Positions 34,076 through 46,404 of a DNA stretch of 64,000 nucleotides are shown here, one piece after another; the first letter of the stretch is position 1; every line of letters starts with the position of its first letter. Made by a program: the position numbers and the translations under genes. The DNA comes from Hyalella azteca (Eukaryota > Arthropoda > Malacostraca > Amphipoda > Hyalellidae), in assembly GCF_000764305.2 (NCBI RefSeq), contig NW_025936509.1:287913-351912 (forward strand), written 5' to 3'. A model generated the notes under the pieces. That model was given only the letters and a program-made list of their open reading frames with translations. It did no database searches and was not told the origin of the DNA.

Positions 34076-35092
34076 CTTGACTAACGCGGCGACGTCTTGC
34101 AAGCTTCAGCTTACTGAGACTGCAGTTCAGTTTACGGGATGTACTGGACAACTGAAAAATCTGGTTTTTAATTCCATAATAATGTAGCAAAAATTCTTCC
34201 ATGTTTATGACACTTTAGATATTACCAATATAAAATCATTGACCAGAATGATGTTGGGTTATGACAAGGATTAGCAACTAATCAATATGTAACTAAAACT
34301 TATTATGATATTAATCTCTACAAACCAGCTTTCCTTAGCGGTGTTAAACATACATTGTGTTATGAGTCGCCTCTTTGATTGGGGCGAGAGATTAAATTTT
34401 ACTTTAGTTATTTAGATCTTAATGCACGACGACACTGGAGAGTCTTAACGGGCCTCTCTCTGGATGGTGATTATGAGAGGTTATATATGCGCACCTGGGA
34501 CTCAATTAAACACAGAAAATTGATGAGGTTTGCCTGCTTGTAAGCATGTTCAGTTTATGATTACCTTATTTGGATACAAGCCTGCGTCGCTAACTGTGCT
34601 CTTATTAAGTGCCTCAGAATCCTGCTATTACATTATTTTCATTTTTACAATCTTCATATTTAATTGCATCAAATTTTTCGAGTTATATTTTCGATATAAT
34701 TGTACATAATCGGTTGGAAATACTTTTGTTTTAAAATCACTTCTTCAAGTTCTTCGATAAAAGTTGTTTTTGGTTTTCTGTATCAACTTGAGTACCAAAT
34801 TGTCAGCAGGACTTGACACTCACTGCACCTGATACCTAACAATTACTTGTGTAATCGCATGAATTTGAAATTTATGTCGATATCCTGGCATTTCATATCG
34901 TTGTGTTGGTTGACTTTTCTTATCAATTTGTTCAATTTCGTTGCCGGTATTGGATTTGTTCGCATATACCAATCTTTCAGGGTATAATTCAAGGTACGGT
35001 AGTTCTAATTCGCCATTATATTTAAGGCGATGTAGTTCAGTAGATACGGAAATTATTCTATTTTTATTGATATTAGTTTTCCTAATACTTAT

Positions 35093-35230
35093 TAAATTAA
35101 TGTTTGAAAATTATATTTGAGAACATTTATGGTATATAGGAGCTTCGGAAGCACAGAATAATAAATTAATGTTTGAAGATTATATTTGAGAACATTTATG
35201 ATATAGAGGAGCTTCTGAAGCACCAAATTT
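35093..35230. repeat. two-copy 69-bp tandem duplication
   Basis: The segment TTAATGTTTGAA...GAGGAGCTTC.GAAGCAC occurs twice, with anchors at 35101 and 35170 and a few mismatches. It is a simple local duplication. Confidence 0.9.
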
Positions 35231-37312
35231 AATTTTAATGAAAATGCTTCTAAAGCTGTATTTTTTTATATCAATGTTTAACATGAAATGTGTTGTGTTT
35301 CTTAGAATTCTAACCGAGCTTTAAATACTGTGTTGTGGTTTACGTAATTAATTCTGTGCGATTTCCTTCACGAATGCGTTTTACGTCACGAGTGAATTGG
35401 TTCGTTCAAAAATTGAAGCCCAATGTTTGCATTCATTGAGAATTTATGCACAAGATCTTTTTATCAACCATTTTCCCTCCTATGAACTATTTATCGAGAT
35501 GTACTTTCAATAATGATACAAATCTGCGAGTCACGCAGATTTGTACTGGCATGCGTAATGTAGTCCATAGTGCAACGAACTGCTTCCTTTCACCTAGCCA
35601 CAAGTAGATAGTCTCGTAGTTTTTCATACTGCACTAGGTTAAAAGGCCGTGTTTCTCTGAAGATATGCAAGTCAATTTAACTGTAACCGGTTTCTAGATC
35701 CCGGTTTATGGCACTATCGAGTATTGATGATTTCTTCAGGCAAGTAGCCTTCTATAACTAGAGTTTGTAATAAACTATATTCTAACACTATTGCGTCTTT
35801 TTCAAGTACTTATGTGGGTCACTTTTCAATGTTGTTTTCTTCTACAGGTATGAATCTGTCGGGAACTTTTATAGATGACAGTCACTGTATTCTGTGATCC
35901 GAGGATTTTTATTATCCCTAACTAACTAGCAACTAGCCTACCTAGGTAGAATTAGCCGGACCCCATTTGACTGACTTCTTAGGGTCTCGAACAAAGGGTG
36001 TTGAAAGGAGCCATCTCGACTATTGGTTGGTGTTACCCGTCACTATTGTTTGGTCTCACCAGCCACCACGAAAAAGTAAAAAAAAAAAAACGAAAAGTTA
36101 CCTCGATGGTCCTCCTTCCATTGTGCGTCGTTCGGAAGGGATTTACCCAGAAGAAGGACTGACCCAAGTGTTTTGTAGATAAATCCTCGCATTTCGGATT
36201 GCTTTACGAGTACAGCTTGAGTGGGGAGCGTGAGCGTTGAAACCTCATAAATGTTGCACACGACAAATGGAGTGAATTTTAGGAAATGATGTCTTGCCCT
36301 GAGATATCTTGATTTAGATATCACTGATGCAGACTGAGAGCTTGTTAGCCATCGATGTAGCAGACACAGATGTCATTGCATTATAAGAGAACAGTATTCT
36401 TTTACAGAATATAGTTCAGATTGCGTCCTGGCTTATAATTAACAAAACCCCAATTCCCATGAGATGATGTTAGTACTTTTTTCTGGAAAGCATGTTCAGA
36501 GAAGTAATTCGGCTTATAACTAAAGGCACAGCAATACAAGAGGCCAAAAGTTGGCCCGTTTTAACTGCTACAGTAGAGAGCACATTTTTCATGATCTATT
36601 CACAAACCTACACGAATAAACAGTAGAAAAGTTTTTTTATTGCGGTCGATCTTTCTTAGTGGTGGTTCAAACAATGGACACTGTATGATTTTGCCCGAAA
36701 TTGTTTTGGTTCTACACTAACGGGTAGATACTGGATGACTTGCATATTAGGGAATGCGATTTTCTCTTTAGGGCTTCAGTTCATTGCAGGACCACTTCGA
36801 AACACATTGATACCGTCAATGCGCAAAACTATATAAACTTTTCCAAATTCTACGTACAACTCCTAGTAAACCTATTTCATCTGTACGAAAAGATAAAATA
36901 ATTGAAAGTCTTAGCGCAACTTAGCTCTGGGTCTCCTTACATCTCGCATCGTAACCGCTCGAACTTAGCTGTACAGTAGTTGAACAACACTACTACGTCC
37001 CAAGTCCCAACAACGCGCGACCTCCTCTCCTATGCAAGCAAATGGTACGGGTCTGTGTGTGTCCACTTTCACTGTACGCCAGATGTGCCCATGCCTGTTT
37101 ATCCTCTCTAGTCTGTCTGTATTTATGCAGTTCGTTAAAATTCGCTAGGAATATGTACAAAAATTTGTAGTCCCGAATCTTATTCAACCAAGTGACAAAC
37201 AGAAACGGTACATAGACGGCTCAACGGACGACGGTCAAGTCTTTGCATTTCTGCATGCGGTATCGCAGAGACTTCGAAGAAATTTCAGGGGGACTCACTA
37301 ACTTTAATTAAC

Positions 37313-38225
37313 ATAACATAACATAGTGATGTCGGCTCTGAAGTGTAGGCCTGATGTGGCCTGTCGCCGATTCTTTTCCATTTCGTGCCTTGTTCATAGA
37401 TCTAAACTCGTGTCATTTGACCGGATCTTTTCATGACTGGCGATAGTTTGAAGAAGCTACTAGACTTCCACCGGGTTCGATAAGGAGCNNNNNNNNNNNN
37501 NNNNNNNNNNATGGGCCGGCCAGAACGGATGCTAATTCTTTGAGCAATCTGGGATGGCAGCCGTCTGGTCCACATGACTTGTTGGGATTTTGAGCTACCA
37601 GGCGCTTGAGAACCTCTTCTTCGTGTATTTCAAAACATGTTAACTTCGAGTCGACTGGGCGCTCCTCAATATCTGGAATACTGTTCAAGTCCTCATCTGT
37701 GAACACACTGCTGAAGAACTGATTAAGAACGTTAGCCTTGCCCTCATCAGAGGAAATCTTTTGTTGGTCTACTTTCAAATCGGATATACCGTCCTTTGAC
37801 TTACACTTCGAACTAGCGTACAGAAAGAAGGCTTTCGGATTCTTTTTGGCATTTTTAGCAATATTTTTTTCAAAGTTATTCACTGCAGTGCGACAAACTT
37901 TTTTAGCTTGATTTCGAGCTCTGGCATACAGGTTATAATCAGACTCACTGCGAGTTCGTAAATAACGCTTGTAGGCTTCTTTCTTGGTCTTTAGCTGAGT
38001 CTTAACTGCACTGGTCATCCACTGGGACTTTTTGACTCCTCCAAGCGTAATCTTGGGTACATAGGCATGAACTGCAGACATAACCGTGTCTTTAAGAAAC
38101 GACCATGAATCAGCCACATTCATGTCCTTAATACAGTCCGAAATATTCGCCGCAATCACTGTTTCAAGGAGTTTATCAATAATGTCTTCAGTCAAAAAAT
38201 TCTTGATGTTTAGCTCATGGTTGAA
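37313..38225 (-). pseudogene. CR1 LINE fragment: 3' UTR joined to linker/RT start across a gap
   Basis: Minus strand. 38195-37511 encodes a CR1 segment (ANISDCIKDMNVADSWSFLK, KKEAYKRYLRTRSESDYNLY, NPNKSCGPDGCHPRLLKELA), closely related to the 9.4-kb copy but without its stops. After a 22-N gap the sequence is already the 3' UTR (37488-37313), ending in the ATGTTATGTTATG tail. The RT catalytic core and C-terminus are therefore absent, by deletion or by assembly collapse at the gap. Confidence 0.85.
37489..37510. other. 22-base assembly gap
   Basis: A run of N inside a CR1 copy. CR1 regions that should be about 1.5 kb apart flank it, so the true gap size is probably not 22 bases. Confidence 0.95.
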
Positions 38226-38378
38226 CTATATCAAGATGACCTACGGCGATGACGATTTTTTGCCGTTCTTCGCATCTCTAGAGTGACGTCACTATGAGCA
38301 CAAAATGTAAATAGTGTACCTAGATCAACACATTGTTTTTATATCATCTTTGAAAGCATTTAAAAAAATTTACCTCAT

Positions 38379-38670
38379 CAAAATGGCCCATGAAAATTTA
38401 TTTACTGCATGCAACTAGTCTAATTTTAAGCAAAATAGGTGTTACAAATAAGTTTGAAGTCACGAGGTGACGTCACAAGAGCCAAGGTGGCGCCACAGTT
38501 GGAATAACAAATGACATACGCAAGGCGCAGCTGCACTAGGGAAAACCTTGTATTAGTTAAACCATGAAAATAATTGAAATTAAAATGGCTCCAACAAAAT
38601 TATTTACTGCAATTAGTCTTGTTTTAAGCAAAACAGGTGTTACAAAACAGTTTGAATCACACGGTGACGT
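38379..38670. repeat. diverged direct duplication around a TGACGTCA-type motif
   Basis: About 95-base copies at 38379-38475 and 38581-38670 share AATTTATTTACTGCA, TTTTAAGCAAAA and AGGTGTTACAAA, each followed by CAC..GGTGACGTC. A further GTGACGTCAC lies at 38283. This is probably a decayed repeat family. Confidence 0.7.
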
Positions 38671-38769
38671 CTCTGATTAGAGAGGAGGAACTACTTTTGT
38701 TTGATTAAAGATTTCCGTCCTACTCCTACTTTCTTTTCTAACCTTTCTTCTTGGTCTTGATGTAGTAAT

Positions 38770-39067
38770 TTCAACCTTTAACCGAAACTACAAATTTGAA
38801 AGAAATCCGTTCGGTATTTATGAATTTATGACTGGGTAAGTTGAAAATGAAGTCATGTTTTCCGTATTAATATAAAAGTATTTGATGTAAAAATCTGAAA
38901 TAAATCTGTCCGCAAATTACTAATATTATCTACTTATATTTCAAATTTGAAAGAAATCCGTTCGGTATTTATGGATTTATGTCTGGGTAAGTTGAAGGTG
39001 AAGTTAGGTTTGCCTCTTGAGATCGCGCTTGAGTTCGCGCTTGAGTTCGCTGAAGTGTCGATCCGGT
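38770..39067. mobile_element. half copy of the foldback element seen at 55168
   Basis: The right end, read inward, is ACCGGATCGACACTTCAGCG, nearly the same as the element at 55168-55931. The interior shares GTCCGCAAATTACTAATATT and ATCCGTTC. Only one terminus is recognisable, so it is truncated. Confidence 0.7.
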
Positions 39068-39969
39068 CCAAAATCTCTCGATTCGATTTTACCTTCCAAA
39101 TCGAATCCTCGCGGGGGAAGTGTTGAAAACTGCTATCATTCATTTCATTTAAGCAAAGAGTGATCACAATGTTCCCCATGTCTAAATTCAAATTAATTTT
39201 CCGACGGCATTATCTCCTTTACGTGTTTACTTGCACCCACTTAATTTCGCCATATCGAGGTTAATCCGCAGCCTTGAGATTTTCAGCCCTGGCAGCCATT
39301 CCAAGCCAGTTCAGCACCAACTATCACCGCATGACGACCTCCTCTACACACTTCACTGCCCTGCGTGTACGGATCGCTCCGTATCTGTGTATTTTGAACT
39401 TCGCGTAAGGATGGAGAGCGGCTAGCACTTTCTCGGTCAACCCCGTCAGCGAGATGGCACTCCGTGGAGACGCTAGCACCCGACGGCGCGCAGGAGGTCG
39501 ACTACTTCGCCTGCTGACTCGTCTGTGGACTCTATGAAAGCCTACTGTGGTAGAGGTGGGTCGCAGTGCACGGATTGGAGTGACATGCCGGTCGGCCTTC
39601 TACCTTCAGTTTATTTAGTTGATACACATTGTGATCACTAATGCTTTTTCCACTCGTGAACTCTTTAAAGGTGAATGTCCTACGTTATAGTTATAACCCT
39701 CAAATTATTGAACTATATATAGCTTCCAGAACTATGTTCTTGGCATTATTCTTAATTATTTAGATTCATCCCAATTTGCTAAAATCTATCATCATAATTT
39801 TCAGGCATTCACCTCTTGTCAACCGCGTGTGGTGCAGCGGCGGCACTCCAGCAATCCCGACGCTGTCTGGAAGTTTGCCGCTGCTTCGGGGTGCGATTGA
39901 GGCGACGCAGCTCGAAACCATTACGATCAATATAATTAACTTTAGTTCGTTGTCGTGCGTTTCTTTCAA
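39068..39969. other. gene-free stretch
   Basis: Only short ORFs. The boundary with the Jockey-type LINE at about 39970 is abrupt. A GC-richer section (39240-39600) shows no recognisable coding signature. Confidence 0.4.
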
Positions 39970-39990
39970 ACCCCCCACTCGTTTGCGTTT

Positions 39991-40818
39991 TCAAGATGTG
40001 ATGTCCGTTGTTCGTGTATGGGTAGTGACTGAGTGTTGTCTATGATTATGTCGGAGGTTTTTGTCTATTGATAGGATAATTTTGAACTTTGTGGTGTTGG
40101 TCCTAATTAGCCATTTGTTTTCGAATGTGTTTATCTGTTGGATGGCGTGTTGTGTTTGTTGTGCAGCATAGTTGTATTTGTAGCGTCGTGTTGTTATTTG
40201 TGTTATGTCGTCTGCAAATGCTATGTAATCTGTGTTGGGTAGTGGTGGTGGGAGGTCATGTGTATAGAAGCTGTATATTGTGGGGGAGAGACAAGCCCCT
40301 TGGGGAGCACCAGTTTGGAGTTGGAGTGGGGGACCTACGTGGTTGCCTATTCTGATGGATGTTGTTCTGTCATTGAGGTAGTCTGCAAGTGTTTTAGTGA
40401 AGGATGGGTGGAGATTGAGTTGGATGATTTTGTGTTGTAGTCCGGTGTGCCAAACCTTATCGAAGGCTTTGGCCGCGTCGTGGAGCACTATGTCGGTGGT
40501 GTGTTTTTGTGCTGTGTTTATGGCGAGTGTTTCGTGAAATGTAGCTAGTGCTGTGTGTGTCCCTCTGTGTTTCCTTAACCCGTGTTGCCTAGTGTTGTGT
40601 ATGTTGTGGATGGTGAGGTGTTCATATAGTCTGTTGTTGAGTATTTTGTCCAAGAGCTTCCCGTGTATGTCTAGTAATGAAATTGGTCTGAAGTTTTGAA
40701 CTTGGTGTTGTGATGTGTTGGGTTTAGGGAGGAAGATCATAATGGCGTGTTTCAGTGAGTCGGGGAAGTATCCAGCGGAGATGGAGTGGTTGAATATGTA
40801 TAGAAGGTAGTGTATCAT
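39991..40818 (-). pseudogene. Jockey-type reverse transcriptase
   Basis: NFRPISLLDIHGKLLDKIL, then motif A region IVLHDAAKAFDKVWH (normal LD.. changed to HD), GAPQGACLSPTIYSFY (motif B) and YIAFADDITQITT (catalytic F-A-D-D). The frame runs about 60 residues beyond motif C and then loses similarity near 39990. Confidence 0.85.
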
Positions 40819-41703
40819 GTTTTTGGGTAGATGTTTGAGTTGGACGGTTGTGATGCCAGTGGGGCCGGGTGCTTTCTGTTTAAATGTTCTGAGTGTACGT
40901 TGTAGTTCTCTGATGGTAATGGGTGGGAAGTCTACTGGGTGGAGTCTTGCAAGGTCGCCGGTATTGTATGGATATATGAGGTGTATGTTGTTGTTGTTTA
41001 TTTGGTCTTGTATGGTGTGAATGTGTTCTGTGTTAAAGTCTTCGTTGTCTGTGTCGTTCTGGGTGAATATGTCCTGCTAGTGTTTGCGGAAGATGGGTTC
41101 TTTTTGTTCGGGTGTGTCATGTTGTATGTTGTTGTGTTTGAGGTATGGGACAGCTTGTTTGTTGTTGGAGCCTATCATGCGTTTTAGGGATGACCAGAAT
41201 TTTTGGGATCTTTTTGTGTTTCTAATGTGATAATGAGGTCCTGCCACGTCTGTGTTTGGAGGTGTCTGTATGCTGTGTGTAATTGTTGTCGTAGGTGATG
41301 AGTTGTCTGTTGAGCGCTAGCGATGGGCCGTGTGTGTGGATGTATTGGAGGGTGGCTGATATTGTATTTGAATGAGTAATGTTTAGTGAGTGGGCTTGAT
41401 GCCAGTAATGATGCGATGTGTTATGGTGGGGATTGAGATATCGGTGGCGTTCAGTATGTGTTTTGTTCAGTTTTCTAAGTGCGTGTCTATTTCTTCCAGT
41501 GTAGAATCAGGTTGCGTGGGTACTGTGTCCTGTGATAATGCTTGTTTGTATAGTGTCCAGTTTGTTCTATGGAAGGATCTACGAGGACGGATGGGTATTT
41601 GTATGGGATTTGCGGAAATGGTGGCTATTATGGGAATGTGGTCTGAATGGGTCCGGGCTGTAGATGTATGTTGTGAAATACTTTATTATTGTGTAGGACT
41701 CTG

Positions 41704-42261
41704 TCAGGTAAGGTTGTTCTGTTGTGGGTGATGAGCGTTGGAAAGTAAAGTACTATATGGGTACATTAATTTGCGTTGGGATATTAGTGGGTGTAGTTGC
41801 CTTCCTATGTGGTTGGAGGAACTGTTTCCCAATGTTGTGTGTCTTGCGTTTATGTCTGATAGAAGGTATACGGGATGGGGCCTATTCAAAAGTGTGTGGA
41901 AATCGATGTAGTTGATGTAGTCTATGCGGGGTGGGATATATGTGGTTGCTATTGTGATGGGTCCTTGTTGGGTATCTATTGTGATTGCAAGCATGTCTGT
42001 ATGGAAGTTGTCGTGTAGTTTGTATGGGATATGGCGTTTTATGGCTATGGCAGCACCAGAGTGAATTGTGTTGTCTTCGTTGCAGCTATGTACGCTGTAA
42101 TTGCATATTTTGAGTGGAGTGTTGTTGTCTGTAATGGAGTGATCATTGATTAGTATTATGTCTGGGTCTATATGGTTGTAAATGTTTGCAAGAATGAATC
42201 TGTTGTTGTGCCAGTGACGGACGTTGTGTTGTATTATCTTTAGAGACGGTGGCAGGGTCAT
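41704..42261 (-). pseudogene. Jockey-type endonuclease domain
   Basis: SLKIIQHNVRHWHNN is the opening QxN(V) motif. PDIILINDHSI stands where E is expected (catalytic Glu replaced by Asp or shifted), then ITIATTYIPPR and VYLLSDINARHTTLG, where GDFNAH is usual (SDINARH here). Both changes suggest loss of function. A related segment recurs at 57450-57890. Confidence 0.75.
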
Positions 42262-42785
42262 TGTGATGGGTGTTTGAATGTGGAGTGCTTCATCTTTTTG
42301 GTGGTTGTTGTTGAGTGTTTTTCCATGTTGGCGAAGGTGTCATGAGGAATGATATTTATTAATGGTTGGAGTATCTTCAGTCTGTCATGCTTCAGGTAGT
42401 CAAGTATTTTCGATTAGTCAGCCTCCTTCACCGAGAGCGTCAGTCCGTAATCTTTCTTGCTAAATTCGTCCGAAAACCAATGATTAGATGGTCCGTCGGA
42501 ATTTCTACGTCTCTGGAGCTCCTAAATAGTTTAATGGGTGTTGGATCGTCGAGTCTGGGTCCTGTGACGAACGATTCTTCATACTGTTCGTCGATGCTCT
42601 TTCTTTTCCTAGGGTCACGGTCTTATTGATGGGTTTTGGATTTCTGAGGTGGAGGGTAAATTTTCCGATTGTCGTCGTCTTTTGGTTGTTGAGAGAGGTT
42701 GAGTAATGAGCGTCTAAGGTCGTCATCGTCGACGAATTCAGTCTCAGGGGTGAAGTCAGTGTCAGGGGCTTTGGTCTCTGGTTTA

Positions 42786-43956
42786 TTATAAAAGAAATTG
42801 AAAATTTTGAGTCCCCGTCGAAGTTGAGTCACCGTCGGGAAACATTGCGTCTATGTCGTAGTTGGCTTTCAGGGATTTGGATAGTATGCTACCGAACCCC
42901 TCCTGGCGGGAGAGGCTGGCAATGTGGGCTTCCAGTATTATGGCTGTCAGTTTCAGTTGAGTCTTGTCCGTCAATGTTAGGCTGTGTTGGGGGATGTTGG
43001 TTTGCTGGATTGCTTGTTTGACGATGTCGACGTAAGTTTGATTGGTCTTTGTCTTGATCGTCTCGGTCTGTATTTGTTGTTTGTGTTGGATTTTTTGCTT
43101 GCGGTATGGACAGTTTGCTGCTAGTGTTCGGTGGTCATTGTGGCAATTGAGACATTTTTTGTATGTGTTTGTGCATTGGGTGTAGGTGTGATCCTTGGCA
43201 GCGCATTCTGAGCATGATGGTGTAGTTGAGATGCATTGGTGAGTTGGGTGATCTTGAAATTTGTAGCATTTATAACAGATGAGAAGGTGTGTGTAGTGTT
43301 CTTGTTCACATTGTGATGGAGTGATTTTGGAGTTGGACATGTAGAATCCGTGGGAGAGTATTCCTTGTGCTATAGTGGTGTGTATAGTGATTATTTTGAT
43401 GATGTGTGTATATAGTGTTTTATTATAATGGTGTCCTGTATGTGTAGCCAGTTCTGTTGTGTAGTTATTTCGTGTTTGATTTCGTCTGCTGAGTGGCTAC
43501 CTACGTCCCTGTCAAGTTGTCTTACAAAAATGGTCCGTTTAGCTCGGAGGTCTGGGGGTATTATGGGTGTTAGGTTGATTTTGTGGAATGCTTCAGTCGC
43601 CTTTTTGGAAGTCAGTTTGTCGATCACTGTAGCATCGTCAGTCACGGCATAAAAACCAGTTGCGGTGTCAGTGAGTCGGATAAGTGGGGTGTCAAGTGCT
43701 TTAAAAGTTGTCTGAAATATTTTGGGTCGGTCCGTCGGGATTCTTGGGTCGATTTTTTGAGTTGGATGCGGTAAGTCTGGGATCTCGAGCGTTCTGATGG
43801 TGGGTTTGATGAGGATGAAGATGAGGGAGGGGGACGTGATGATACAGATGGAAGTCGAGGTCTTGATGATGATGGCGAGGGGCCACTGCCTCTCGCCCTC
43901 TGGGGCAAGCCCGTCGGGTTCGAGGCTGAAGTGCTCCCTGGTGGAGGGGGCATGAG
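42786..43956 (-). pseudogene. Jockey-type ORF1 (gag-like) with zinc knuckles
   Basis: Starts MPPPPGSTSASNPTGLP at 43956, with a Pro/Ser-rich region. After a frame change near 43645 the core follows (PPDLRAKRTIFVRQLDRDVG), then CYKCYKFQDHPTHQC, CSECAAKDHTYTQC and CLNCHNDHRTLAANC, three Cys/His knuckles at about 43270-43080. It ends with an acidic tail (FPDGDSTSTG). It binds the element RNA in the living family. The copy is split over at least three frames. Confidence 0.8.
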
Positions 43957-44129
43957 GGTATGGGGAGGGGGGAGCGAAAACACAAGTATATGAAGGGATT
44001 GCAGTCGTATGTACAAAAAAAAAGGTATAGACAGAGGCAAAAAAGTAAAGTCTCTAATTCCTAGCGACACTCACGACACGAAGGCTGCTAATCCAAGGTG
44101 AGGCTGCTGATAAGTCACAAGAGAGCACA

Positions 44130-46080
44130 GTCAAAACCACCATCAGTGACCACGAGGGGCCAAGCGTTCTTAAACCTGTTTTATTCGTTATTTTCATAGA
44201 CTATCTGCCAGAAGTAGCGTGTGCTCCACGTATGCTGATGACACAAAAGTTAATAAAACCGTTCAGGATACGTCAAACAAAGTGCAGTTGCAAGATGATC
44301 TTGATAGTTTATTTAACTGGGCTGAAACGTGGCAGCTGCGTTTCAATGCTGACAAGTGTAAAGTACTTCACCTTGTTAAGAACGATGAAAGCAAGCTTAC
44401 AGTATGAGAAGGCATGGTTGCAACGAGAGAGTGGCGCATGAGAACTCGACAGCGGAACGAAACTGAAGTTTATGTCAACATGGATTCAAAATTTCTTGGC
44501 ATATTGTGAGTTAGACTAAGCAAAGTTAACAAAGGCAATATAATGCGAGAATTAAGGGGACCGGCTACCCTCCGGAAAAACTTCTACAGTTATTATCCGA
44601 TCATCATGAAACTTCACATACATACGTAAAATGTAAAAATAAGAACATTTTGCTTCGATGAATTTTTCAAAAAATGAGAGAAAACATGAAATTCATAAAA
44701 AACGGCTAAAAAGGGGTACTTTAGAAAATCTATCTCCTCCTACAAATATCATCCTAAAACATCGAGACACGTATCATTCGGTTCGTAAGGACCATACCTA
44801 AAAATTTGATGATCACTTTTCTCATTTTCCCCTTAGTTTTTTTTCTATGCGCGTTTTATCCCATTTTTCTCATTTTTTCCCCCCTCCCCCACCTTCTCCC
44901 CCATGTAAAAACGAACCAGACAGAAATTCAAAAAAATGATCATCAAGTTTTTAGGTAATTTCCTTACAAATCGAATGGTGTATGTCTCATTGCTGTAGCT
45001 TGAAAACTGTAGGAGGAGATAGGTTTTCCGTGACAATAAGTTGAACTTTTCAGGACGGTGCGACAAAGTCCCGTGCGCCTCGAAATAGGCACTCAATGCA
45101 GCATGGATACCAAACTACAGGCTTCTGTAGCTTAATCCACTCAAGGATGCTAGCAGCAACTTGTAGCGCACCTCTACGTACAATGTTAGGAGGGTAACTG
45201 AGCTCAGATGCCAGATACACCAAGATATGAAGTCTTGCCGCTCTAATTTTTTTAGGTCTATTTAGTGAAGGAACTCCACCCCCCGCCCCCCATTAAAGCC
45301 CGGCCATCTGCGTCAATATTGCCGTATATGGATCGCAGTAGTATCGTTGGAAAGCTCAGAATGTCAGCTTTAAGATGAGACTAAGCATATAACTGCAGCA
45401 CAACTCAAGTAGAAACTATATTCAAAGATTTCAGCAGCTAATTACTTTATATAAAGAACTCTCTCACCCGCTTCCCTTTAAAGAGACGTCGTGAACGTAA
45501 ATATTGGCGTACAGCGATGGCAGTGGTACCATTGGAAAGAGCAGAATTCCAGCTTTCAGATGAGCACAAAAAACGAAAAACGCCAAAATTGAAAATGTTA
45601 GGGTAGCCGGTCCCCTTAAACAGACGCTGCTTCGAGTACATATATGCAGAAGCGATGAAAGTGTCGTTTTGTTGCAGTCGTACGCCTGAACCTAGAGTTT
45701 GAAAACGCCATGCGGTCGCCGAATCTTCAGAAGAGTAAAAATACAGTCATTTCAGTTGCTGCATGTATTTTTAAAATGTTAAATGAAAAAAAGAGCTAAA
45801 TTTCAGTGTCAAATGAAAAATGAGCAAGTCTTATGAATAAAAATTAGACCTATGAAGCTTCCAAGCCTTTGTTATCGACGTCTGCGTGGCGACCTCATTG
45901 AAGTATACAAGCATACTCATGGTTTATACAAGATTCTTGTAAATTGAAACAGGAACCAACACAAGGGGCTATAGATAAAAAAAATGCTGTGCAACTCATC
46001 CATGCGACAAAAATTATTCTCGCTTCGAGTCAACGGCATGTGGAACAGCCTCTCTGATAACACTGTTGATGCTGTATGTA
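44130..46080 (+). pseudogene. CR1 LINE fragment split by a TTAA-flanked element
   Basis: 44155-44400 encodes LKPVLFV and MCSTYADDTKVNKTVQDTSN (RT motif C region) with LRFNADKCKVLHL. After the insertion, 45620-46070 continues through LEFENAMRSPNLQ-like and PSLCYRRLRGDLIEVYKHTH-like sequence to the terminal block. Several stops. The family is the same as the 9.4-kb copy. Confidence 0.8.
44556..45615. mobile_element. 1,060-bp DNA element with perfect 16-bp ends and TTAA duplication
   Basis: The left end GGGGACCGGCTACCCT and the right end (its exact reverse complement) are flanked by TTAA at 44552-44555 and 45616-45619. CR1 sequence on either side is continuous when the element is removed. TTAA targets are used by piggyBac and Kolobok elements. 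No transposase ORF is present, so it is nonautonomous. A pyrimidine-rich tract lies at 44876-44902. Confidence 0.9.
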
Positions 46081-46255
46081 TGAAATATAGCACTGAAGAG
46101 TATGAAATATAGCACTATATATAGCACACTTCACTGGCAATGGTTCTGATATGATTCGCTACAATTTCCGGACTTGCGTACGCGTGGCTCGGAATTGCTG
46201 TTTTCAGTAGAAGCTGCTCTCTGGTGTTGTGTTTTGAATCTCCGGTTGAGTTGTT

Positions 46256-46404
46256 CTGGGGCCATACTTTAAAAATTCACTAAGTGAACGTAAGTACTTA
46301 CGTTCTATTTTCTTGTCTATGATTGGTGGATTTCCCTTGAAAGGCCGTCAATGATTGGCTCATGAACTTACGATCTCTTAACTTTTTTGAAGGTATGGAC
46401 CCTG
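46256..46404. mobile_element. MITE, second copy of the intronic 143-bp family
   Basis: Same ends (CTGGGGCCATACTTTAAAAA, and inward from the right CAGGGTCCATACCTTCAAAA) and same interior as 27409-27551, with a few indels. Confidence 0.8.

Larger units (their letters stand above)
33738..37312. other. 3.6-kb intergenic stretch
   Basis: No clear gene. It holds a candidate exon at 34011-34075 and a 69-bp tandem duplication at 35093-35230 (listed). The rest is AT-rich with only short chance ORFs (maximum about 93 codons). Confidence 0.5.
39970..44065 (-). mobile_element. Jockey-type LINE, minus strand
   Basis: Order on the minus strand: ORF1 with Pro/Ser-rich start (43956), RNA-binding core and three zinc knuckles; apurinic endonuclease (42261-41704); RT (40818-39991). 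There is no RNase H. The copy is unusual in being complete at the 5' end and cut off soon after the RT catalytic box at the 3' end. The strand has a strong base skew (few G on the coding strand), giving Thr/His/Asn/Ile-rich proteins. Frameshifts separate the pieces. Confidence 0.85.

Noticed and set aside
41041..41731. Plus-strand ORFs with Cys/Val/Leu-rich sequence in the 40-44 kb region
   Set aside because: They arise from the strong G/T skew opposite the Jockey-type coding strand; the minus-strand frames carry the recognisable domains.
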